In this document: piece after piece, positions 1-5,162 of the stretch
How positions within the stretch are numbered: position 1 is the stretch's first letter
Layout: each line of letters opens with the position of its first letter
Assembly (NCBI GenBank): GCA_019114925.1
Contig: DXEO01000036.1
Location: forward strand, 1 to 5,162
Reading direction: 5' to 3'
Length of the DNA: 5,162 nt
Source of the DNA: Candidatus Corynebacterium faecipullorum
Lineage (GTDB): Bacteria; Actinomycetota; Actinomycetes; Mycobacteriales; Mycobacteriaceae
The notes under the pieces: model-generated
The model's input: the letters and a program-made list of their open reading frames with translations, nothing else
The model's database searches: none
Told to the model about the DNA's origin: nothing
Translations under genes and position numbers: made by a program

Positions 1-465
1 CCCGATGTCACCATTCGCGGGTTCATTGACCGGCTGGCGAAGGCCGGCGAAGACTATGTCGTGGTCGATCTCAAGACCGGCTCTACCCTTCCATCGAAGG
101 ACAGCGCCCAAGACAATACCCAGCTCATGACGTATCAGCTGGCGCTGGCGCACGGTGAGCTTGTCACAGCGCCCGTGGAACCTAGCGGCGAGCCGCAGGC
201 TGTGTCTATTCGGACCGGTGACGGGCTGCCGCGTGGCGGAGGTGTTCTGGTGTATCCGCGCTCCAGTACTGCCTCCGTGTCCACTCGGGAACAGGCCACC
301 AAGCCTCCTGAGGAGCTCGAAGAGTTTGCGCAGTCGCTGCCCGCACTCGTGGCTGAGCTGCGTGGTCCGGACCTGACCGCACGTGAAAACGCTGATTGTG
401 ATCACTGCCCGATCCGCTCTATCTGCCCTGTGATGAATGAAGGAGGTCTGGTGACCGATGCCTAA
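1..465 (+). CDS. adnA: AdnA, helicase-nuclease subunit of the AdnAB double-strand-break resection complex (3' end only)
   Basis: This is the last 154 residues of a protein that begins before the window; the frame is open from base 1. Seen: a RecB-family (PD-(D/E)XK) nuclease core, with a GFIDR motif (Asp10 of the fragment), VVDLKTG (Asp23, Lys25) and the QLMTYQLAL motif from residue 41. Near the C-terminus is a Cys-x2-Cys-x5-Cys cluster (C133, C136, C142). In AddB-type nucleases such a triplet, with a fourth upstream cysteine, holds an iron-sulfur cluster that staples the nuclease domain; the fourth cysteine would lie outside the window. Known: AdnA and AdnB form a heterodimeric motor-nuclease in mycobacteria that resects broken DNA ends before RecA loading, and adnA lies just upstream of adnB. 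The missing N-terminal part should hold a UvrD-like motor. The assignment to AdnA rather than AdnB rests on position and on the cysteine cluster. The stop codon TAA lies inside adnB. Confidence 0.9.
   Translation, partial: PDVTIRGFIDRLAKAGEDYVVVDLKTGSTLPSKDSAQDNTQLMTYQLALAHGELVTAPVEPSGEPQAVSIRTGDGLPRGGGVLVYPRSSTASVSTREQATKPPEELEEFAQSLPALVAELRGPDLTARENADCDHCPIRSICPVMNEGGLVTDA
441..446 (+). promoter_or_regulatory. Ribosome binding site of adnB inside adnA
   Basis: AGGAGG, a full Shine-Dalgarno core, lies 11 bases before the adnB ATG at 458 and is made by the Glu-Gly-Gly codons near the adnA C-terminus. In the adnB frame a TGA at 452-454 blocks any start further upstream, so ATG 458 is the first possible start. 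The spacing is slightly long but usable. Confidence 0.75.
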
Positions 466-3400
466 GAATCCCGCTCAACACTTCAGCCCTGAGGAGCTGG
501 CTGCCGCGCTGGGCAAACCCTTTCCGCCCACCCCGGAACAGGCCGCCGTTATTGATGGCCCGCTTGGCCCGAAACTCGTCGTGGCCGGCGCAGGCGCCGG
601 TAAGACGGAGACGATGGCCTCGCGCGTTGTATCGCTCGTGGCCAATGGACTCGTGCGGCCCGAGCAGGTCCTTGGCCTGACCTTTACCCGCAAGGCAGCC
701 CAGCAGCTAGAACAGCGCATCCGCCGCCAGCTGCTGACCCTGCGTTCCTCCGGAATTCTTGCCCCGGGCAGTCCAGCGGCAGAGGCGGTGGAAAATATCG
801 CGCCTAATGTGTCTACCTATGACTCTTATGCGGGTGATCTTGTCCGCGAGTACGGCCTACTCATGCCGGTGGAGCCGAATGCCCGCATCATCACTGAGGC
901 GGAGCGCTATGCCATTGCTCACGAGGTAGTCAGCAACTATACGGGTACGCTGAGCACCGATCATGCGGTGGCCACGGTCACCGCTACCTTGCTCAAGCTC
1001 GCGGAAACGATGGATGGAGAGCTTAAGAATCCGCAGGATCTCTATGAGCATGAGGACATCTTCCGCAAGACCGCTGAGGACCTAGAAAAAAGTAAAAGGA
1101 CCAGCGGCGAGTTCAGTCAAAAACTGCAGGGATACCTGGATACCCAGCGCTTGCGCCTGGAGTACCTGCCCTTGGTGGAAGCTCTCAAAAAGGAGCAAGC
1201 GGAGCGCGGAGTCATCACCTTCGGTGAGCAGATGTCCATCGCCGCCACCCTGGCCAAGAACTTCCCGCTTTTGGGCGAGCAACAAAGCGCGCGCTACCGC
1301 GTCATCATGTTGGATGAGTACCAGGACACCTCTCACGCGCAGCGCATCTTGTTGCGCTCGCTCTTCGGCGGCGAGCGTGAGGGGCTCTCGGTCACTGCGG
1401 TGGGTGACCCCATGCAGTCCATCTATGGGTGGCGTGGCGCTACGGCGGAAAACTTGGAGGCCTTCGTCACGGACTTTCCGCAGCCGGATGGCACCCCGGC
1501 GCCGAAGGATCAGCTCACCATCTCCTGGCGTAATCCCTCGACGGTACTCAGTTTGGCCAATGACGTGGCGTCGAAGCTCTTCTCCTTAAGCCCCGGCGAG
1601 CGCCCCGTAGATGAGCTGTCGCCCAAGCCCACCGCACCGGCCGGCAAGGTGGAGCTGGGCTACTTCGCTTCGGAGGACGAGGAGCGCGCTTTCATCGCTG
1701 AGCACCTCCGCCAGCTCTATGAGTCCACGCCGGAAGGCGAGGATTTCAGTGCCGCAGTACTCGTGCGTACCAATAAGCAATCGCCGTTGATCGCCGCTGC
1801 TTTGGACGAGGTCGGTGTGCCCAACGAGATCTTCGGCCTCGGTGGACTTCTCTGGCAGCCAGAGATCCAAGATCTTGTGGCAGTGGCCACGCTTTTGGTG
1901 CGTCCACAGGACACCGCCGCGGCGCTGCGTGTGCTGACCGGGCCGATGTGCGGCCTGGGCATCGCCGATATCCAGGCGCTACATTCACGTCAGCGCAATC
2001 TCGCCGGTGCCACCGAAGGCCGCACGCGGTGGGAAGGCGGTGATCCCCTGGCGCACCTGGCCGCCCAGGTCGAGGAGATTACCGCGGAGGGGCCGGACGA
2101 GGTGCTGGGGCTAGCCGATGCCCTGGCAGACCTCGGCGAACGCGATCGCTATAGCAACGAAGGCTTGGAGCGCATGGAGGAGGTCTCCTCTAAACTGCGC
2201 TACCTGCGTACCTATTCTCTGGGCAAGACCCTCAATGACATTGTGGCCGATATCGAGCTGCTCTTTGGTCTGCGCACCGAAGTCCTCGCCTCCGGCAAAC
2301 CAGGCGGGGCAACGCATCTCGACGCCTTCGCCGACTTTGTCGCTGGGTTCCACGGTGATGGCTTGGCCGGCCTCTTGGACTATCTCGAGTTGGCCAAAGA
2401 GAAGGAAGACGGGCTCGAGCTGGGAGAGGTCCCGCTTGTGCGCAACCGCGTGCAGATCATGACGGTGCACAAGTCCAAGGGCTTGGAATGGGAACACGTC
2501 TGCGTGGCACATGCGGATTCTACGAGCTACAAGGCCCAGGCGGAGACCTTCCTGACCAAGATTGAAAAGGCCCCAGGTGATGAGGACGTCATCGATGTTC
2601 CCGAAGATGCGGTGACGCGCTCTGACTTTGATAAGGCCTGCACGGCTTTCAAAGAACAGAACCGCGAGTTCCAAGCAGAGGAAGCGGCCCGTTTGTTCTA
2701 TGTGGCGATGACCCGCACCGAGTCCACGCTGACGGTGACTGGTTCCGGCACGAATAAACTCAAAGGCAAAAGCAAGAAGGGCCCCTATTCCTACCTGCAG
2801 CTATTAGCAGATAAGCATCCGGAGCTGATTGTCCATTGGGATATCCCCGAAATCCCTGTGGAAGAGGAGAAGGCAGGCGCAGTTGAAGCCTCTTTCCCTT
2901 CATTGACCCCGCAACCGGAAGCAGTGCAGGCAGCAGAGGCAGTCCGCGCGGCGATGGAGAACCTCCCCCCGCTGCGTGATGGCGAAGTCTTCGGTCTCTG
3001 GGAACAGGAAGCGAGCGCGCTCATTGAAGAGCACAAAGCGCTACAAGCTCCCGTGGTCGATGTAGAACTTCCTGGCGAGCTGACGGCATCTGACATGGTG
3101 GCCATGTCGGCAGATCCCACCCAATTCGCGCGCCGCCAGCGCCGTCCCATCCCTTTCAAACCCAACTCCTATGCCAAGCGTGGTACCGCTTTCCACGCCT
3201 GGTTGGAAGATCGTTTCGGCGCGCCTGCCTTGCTGGGGGAGGATGAGCTGCCTGGCTCTCATGATGAACCGGACCACGACTTGGAATCCCTCAAGGAGTC
3301 CTTCCTAGCCTCGGAGTGGGCACAGCGCACGCCGGCTTTCGTGGAGACCCCTTTCGAGATCACCATCGGGGATTCCGTCGTCCGCGGCCGTATGGATGCG

Positions 3401-3670
3401 GTATTCCAGCAGCCGGATGGCTCGTGGCTCATCGTGGACTGGAAGACTGGCCGCCGCCCCCAGGGCGCTGCTCTGAATTCGGCGCAGATTCAGCTCGCCG
3501 TTTACGCGGAGGCATGGCGGCGCATCCACGGCGTGGAGACCGTCCGTGCGGCTTTCTTTTACGTGCATGAGAACTATCTTTTGGAGCCGGAAGACTTGCC
3601 CACCGGGCCACGGTTGGCTGAGCTTTTGGGCTCTGCAGTTTCCACGCCATCAGGGTTGAGTCTAAGGTAG
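458..3670 (+). CDS. adnB: AdnB, UvrD-like helicase with C-terminal RecB-like nuclease, subunit of AdnAB
   Basis: This 1070-residue protein is close to the roughly 1,095 residues of mycobacterial AdnB, so it looks complete. All SF1A helicase motifs are visible: Q motif around Q28, Walker A AGAGAGKT (43-50; K49, T50), motif Ia LTFTRKA (74-80), Walker B LDEYQD (285-290), motif III GDPMQSIYGWRG (316-327), motif IV with SWRN (356-359), motif V TVHKSKGLEWE (669-679) and motif VI around YVAMTRT (748-754). After a charged linker (about 800-880) comes a RecB-family nuclease: H913 in GTAFHAWLE, D980 in GRMD, D994 and K996 in VDWKTG, and QLAVYA (1012-1017). All catalytic residues are present, so both motor and nuclease should be active. 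It has only three cysteines (498, 682, 728), none in the nuclease domain, so the iron-sulfur cluster would be on the AdnA side only. Known role: ATP-driven unwinding and cutting of DNA ends at double-strand breaks, in the cytoplasm with AdnA. The 8-base overlap with adnA suggests coupled translation and balanced subunit production. Confidence 0.95.
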   Translation: MPKNPAQHFSPEELAAALGKPFPPTPEQAAVIDGPLGPKLVVAGAGAGKTETMASRVVSLVANGLVRPEQVLGLTFTRKAAQQLEQRIRRQLLTLRSSGILAPGSPAAEAVENIAPNVSTYDSYAGDLVREYGLLMPVEPNARIITEAERYAIAHEVVSNYTGTLSTDHAVATVTATLLKLAETMDGELKNPQDLYEHEDIFRKTAEDLEKSKRTSGEFSQKLQGYLDTQRLRLEYLPLVEALKKEQAERGVITFGEQMSIAATLAKNFPLLGEQQSARYRVIMLDEYQDTSHAQRILLRSLFGGEREGLSVTAVGDPMQSIYGWRGATAENLEAFVTDFPQPDGTPAPKDQLTISWRNPSTVLSLANDVASKLFSLSPGERPVDELSPKPTAPAGKVELGYFASEDEERAFIAEHLRQLYESTPEGEDFSAAVLVRTNKQSPLIAAALDEVGVPNEIFGLGGLLWQPEIQDLVAVATLLVRPQDTAAALRVLTGPMCGLGIADIQALHSRQRNLAGATEGRTRWEGGDPLAHLAAQVEEITAEGPDEVLGLADALADLGERDRYSNEGLERMEEVSSKLRYLRTYSLGKTLNDIVADIELLFGLRTEVLASGKPGGATHLDAFADFVAGFHGDGLAGLLDYLELAKEKEDGLELGEVPLVRNRVQIMTVHKSKGLEWEHVCVAHADSTSYKAQAETFLTKIEKAPGDEDVIDVPEDAVTRSDFDKACTAFKEQNREFQAEEAARLFYVAMTRTESTLTVTGSGTNKLKGKSKKGPYSYLQLLADKHPELIVHWDIPEIPVEEEKAGAVEASFPSLTPQPEAVQAAEAVRAAMENLPPLRDGEVFGLWEQEASALIEEHKALQAPVVDVELPGELTASDMVAMSADPTQFARRQRRPIPFKPNSYAKRGTAFHAWLEDRFGAPALLGEDELPGSHDEPDHDLESLKESFLASEWAQRTPAFVETPFEITIGDSVVRGRMDAVFQQPDGSWLIVDWKTGRRPQGAALNSAQIQLAVYAEAWRRIHGVETVRAAFFYVHENYLLEPEDLPTGPRLAELLGSAVSTPSGLSLR

Positions 3671-3695
3671 TCTCACGAAGAAATTCGCATCATCT

Positions 3696-3702
3696 AGGGA
3701 GG
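3696..3702 (+). promoter_or_regulatory. Ribosome binding site of the potassium channel gene
   Basis: AGGGAGG lies 10 bases before the GTG at 3713. A TAG at 3695-3697 in the channel frame closes the frame just upstream, so GTG 3713 is the furthest upstream start and is supported by this strong site. The 42-base gap between adnB and the channel (3671-3712) holds little else: I see no long hairpin with a T-run and no convincing promoter. Confidence 0.8.
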
Positions 3703-3712
3703 TTGGCGCTTC

Positions 3713-4825
3713 GTGCCCAAGCACTTCGGCAAACGCATTACGTCGCGTTTCTTGTCGCAGGTAGAGCTGACCTCGCAGCCTGACCATGCGCTCATTGACG
3801 TCATCACGATTCCGCGCACGCAGAGCACCAGCCCGTGGAAGCAACTGGCGCGCCGAGTTATCTGGGCTATGGGGCTGATGGTCTTTGTCACCATCATCGT
3901 CTTTTTCGACGGTGATGGTTACAGCGAAGACCTGTCCTTCCTCGACGCCGCCTACTATTCAGCGGTGTCGTTGACCACTGTGGGCTATGGCGATATCGTT
4001 CCCGTCACCCCCACGGCGCGCTTCATCAACCTCATTATCGTTACCCCGGCCCGCCTGCTCTTCCTTGTTTTATTGGTCGGTGCTACCTTGTCGGTTCTGA
4101 CGGATCGAGCCCGCCGCACGTTTGAAATCCAGAATTGGAGAAAGCAATTGCGTAACCACACCGTCGTCATCGGCTATGGCACCAAGGGCGCCGGTGCGGT
4201 TGCCGCGCTCATCGCCGATGACGTTCCCGCCTCCCAAATCGTGGTTGTTGACAACAACCGCGCGGCCCTAGCCAGCGCCGAGCACCACGGCCTCGTCACC
4301 ATCTACGGCTCCGGAACCAAGCAGGATGTCCTGCGCATTGCCGGCGCGCAGCACGCCTCTTCCGTGGTGGTGACGCCGTCCACGGACGATACCGCGGTGC
4401 TGTGTACCTTGTCCGTGCGCGAGCTCAACCCTAAGGCCAAGGTGGTCGCTTCCGTGCGTGAATCCGAGAACCGCCACCTACTCCTCCAATCCGGTGCCGA
4501 TTCGGTGGTCACCTCCGCAGAGACCGCCGGACGTCTCCTGGGCCTAGCCACCGTGACACCGACGGTGGTGGAGATGATGGAGGACCTCCTCTCGCCGAAC
4601 GAGGGCTTTTCCGTGGCCGAGCGCGCGGTGCGCGAATTCGAAGTGGGCTCCAATCCGCGCCACCTCGCAGACATTGTTCTGGCGGTCCTGCGCAACAACG
4701 AGCTACACCGCGTCGATACGGCAGACGCCTATGCACTCAAGCCTGGTGACCGCCTGCTCTACATTAAGCATGAGATGCAGCAGGCTGCGGAAGATGCCGA
4801 TGAAGACGAGGATGAAGGCAACTAA
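3713..4825 (+). CDS. Two-transmembrane potassium channel with cytoplasmic RCK (TrkA-N/TrkA-C) domain
   Basis: This 370-residue membrane protein starts at GTG. A cytoplasmic N-terminal tail (1-46) leads to a first membrane helix (about 47-65), a pore helix and K+ selectivity filter TTVGYGD (88-94), and a second membrane helix (about 103-128). A Rossmann-type RCK domain follows: GYGTKG (154-159) with the Gly-x-Gly-x-x-Gly turn (G154, G156, G159) and an acidic residue D180 ending the second strand, which in this fold usually contacts a nucleotide. Residues about 285-352 resemble a TrkA-C lobe, with the typical LKPGDRLLYI (342-351). The last 11 residues are almost all acidic. Known: such channels are tetramers whose RCK ring gates the pore in response to ligands (Ca2+, nucleotides). 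The ligand here cannot be told. The neighbours match M. tuberculosis Rv3200c, annotated as a cation transporter. The pore helix after the filter contains TPAR (111-114), unusual for a lining helix. An alternative reading as a closed or non-K+ pore is less likely because the filter is canonical. Confidence 0.92.
   Translation: MPKHFGKRITSRFLSQVELTSQPDHALIDVITIPRTQSTSPWKQLARRVIWAMGLMVFVTIIVFFDGDGYSEDLSFLDAAYYSAVSLTTVGYGDIVPVTPTARFINLIIVTPARLLFLVLLVGATLSVLTDRARRTFEIQNWRKQLRNHTVVIGYGTKGAGAVAALIADDVPASQIVVVDNNRAALASAEHHGLVTIYGSGTKQDVLRIAGAQHASSVVVTPSTDDTAVLCTLSVRELNPKAKVVASVRESENRHLLLQSGADSVVTSAETAGRLLGLATVTPTVVEMMEDLLSPNEGFSVAERAVREFEVGSNPRHLADIVLAVLRNNELHRVDTADAYALKPGDRLLYIKHEMQQAAEDADEDEDEGN
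4137..4150 (+). promoter_or_regulatory. Possible internal start site (GGAG and TTG) for a free RCK subunit
   Basis: GGAG at 4137-4140 is followed after 7 bases by an in-frame TTG at 4148 (codon 146 of the channel). Translation from there would give a soluble 225-residue protein beginning three residues before the first RCK strand (HTVVIGYG). The site contains an AGA arginine codon, generally uncommon in high-GC actinobacteria. No ATG or GTG serves the same role nearby. This is a candidate only: TTG starts are rare and GGAG can occur by chance. Confidence 0.3.
4808..4818 (+). promoter_or_regulatory. Purine-rich ribosome binding region of the nudC-like gene
   Basis: GAGGATGAAGG lies in the codons for the acidic tail of the channel. 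Its AAGG part ends 6 bases before the ATG at 4825, and its GAGG part lies further upstream. This is a modest Shine-Dalgarno, and the TAATG stop/start junction suggests that ribosomes finishing the channel re-start on this gene. Confidence 0.55.
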
Positions 4826-5162
4826 TGTTCCTGCCCGTCACCGAGACCGGCCTCGTCCCGGTTTCGCCACAAGGCCAGCCGGTCTTTGTGACTGAGCCGG
4901 CGGGGGAGATCGTGGTTGCGGCCGGGGATATTCACGCTTTCTTGGTGGAGTCTGAGGCTGCCGAGCGGCTCGGTACGCTGCGCGATGCCACCTTCTTTAA
5001 CGGTCAGCGCGACATTCTCAAAGCCCTGCATCTGATCCGCAACCGTCGGGAAGCGCGCTTTGATCCGCGCACCGGGCGGGAGCTGTCTTACCCCGCGCCA
5101 GGGGCCGTGGGACACGACGGTGAGCGCCTCGTCTTTCCCCGCCTGGATCCCGCTGTCATCGG
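4825..5162 (+). CDS. nudC: NudC-like NAD(H) pyrophosphatase, Nudix family (5' part only)
   Basis: Only the first 112 codons are in the window; the gene continues past the end. Seen: an N-terminal region that does not match a catalytic motif, then FPRLDPAVI (104-112), which is the highly typical lead-in to the Nudix domain in NudC proteins ((Y/F)PR.DPAVI). The Nudix box itself, which would carry the catalytic glutamates, is outside the window. Known: NudC cleaves NADH to NMNH and AMP, and in E. coli also removes NAD caps from RNA. Mycobacterial NudC is encoded beside the same channel gene, which supports the call. In E. coli-type NudC a four-cysteine zinc ribbon precedes the YPR motif; here there is no cysteine at all in the 112 residues (ARFDP at 77-81 stands where a RFC motif is expected). 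The ATG shares one base with the channel stop (TAATG). Without the Nudix box, another Nudix hydrolase with the same N-terminal architecture is the main alternative. Confidence 0.85.
   Translation, partial: MFLPVTETGLVPVSPQGQPVFVTEPAGEIVVAAGDIHAFLVESEAAERLGTLRDATFFNGQRDILKALHLIRNRREARFDPRTGRELSYPAPGAVGHDGERLVFPRLDPAVI

Noticed and set aside
1082..1100. A-rich run in adnB (six As, then GTAAAAGG) as a possible programmed frameshift site
   Set aside because: The heptamer is not in the phase needed for a -1 slip relative to the reading frame, and the adnB frame continues uninterrupted through all motifs on both sides.
2111..2674. A 187-residue open frame on the - strand inside adnB
   Set aside because: It lies opposite a frame with complete helicase motifs, has no recognisable domain, and is the expected by-product of high-GC codon use on the other strand.
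3663..3668. TAAGGT-like -10 box at the end of adnB as a promoter for the channel and nudC
   Set aside because: It fits the loose TAnnnT pattern, but no -35-like TTG lies at the right distance and such hexamers are common by chance; transcript mapping would be needed to claim it.
3676..3687. Small hairpin (CGAA, GAAA loop, TTCG) between adnB and the channel gene as a terminator
   Set aside because: The stem has only four pairs, two of them A-T, and no T-run follows; it is too weak for an intrinsic terminator.
4822..5115. A 97-residue open frame on the - strand opposite the nudC-like gene
   Set aside because: The + strand frame has the NudC lead-in motif FPRLDPAVI and a coupled start; the - strand product shows no family motif.
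1..5162. Defence island, toxin-antitoxin pair or mobile element
   Set aside because: Every gene is recognisable as part of a conserved actinobacterial core block; no transposase, integrase, inverted repeats or sharp base-composition change is visible.

Overview
This window is a same-strand gene cluster from a high-GC actinobacterium, most likely a Corynebacterium. That placement rests on the AdnA/AdnB-type helicase-nuclease pair, the high-GC codon use, the tight gene packing, and the gene order. As I recall it, the order matches Mycobacterium tuberculosis Rv3202c (adnA), Rv3201c (adnB), Rv3200c (cation channel) and Rv3199c (nudC). The species cannot be fixed from the sequence alone.

Layout, all on the + strand: (1) 1-465 is the 3' end of adnA, carrying the last part of its RecB-like nuclease domain and a cysteine cluster. 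(2) 458-3670 is a complete adnB, a UvrD/Rep-type (SF1A) helicase with a C-terminal RecB-like nuclease domain; it overlaps adnA by 8 bases. (3) After a 42-base gap, 3713-4825 is a complete two-transmembrane potassium channel with a cytoplasmic RCK (TrkA-N/TrkA-C) domain. (4) 4825-5162 is the 5' part of a NudC-like NAD(H) pyrophosphatase; its ATG shares one base with the channel stop codon and it runs off the window end. No stretch over 300 bases lacks a gene, and I see no RNA gene, mobile element, CRISPR array or strong terminator.

The first two genes encode the two subunits of AdnAB, which unwinds and cuts DNA ends at double-strand breaks so that homologous recombination can start. The channel controls K+ flux and NudC hydrolyses NAD(H)-type dinucleotides, so they do not share an obvious pathway with AdnAB. 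The spacing suggests a single transcript, with channel and nudC translationally coupled.

This is mostly a conserved housekeeping region, and I see no new defence system or mobile system. The most interesting signal is a possible internal translation start (a TTG with a well-spaced GGAG) inside the channel gene, exactly at the edge of the RCK domain. It could yield free RCK subunits, as known for the archaeal channel MthK. Smaller points are a Pro-Ala-Arg in the pore-lining helix where MthK has its glycine hinge, and the absence of zinc-ribbon cysteines in the NudC-like protein.
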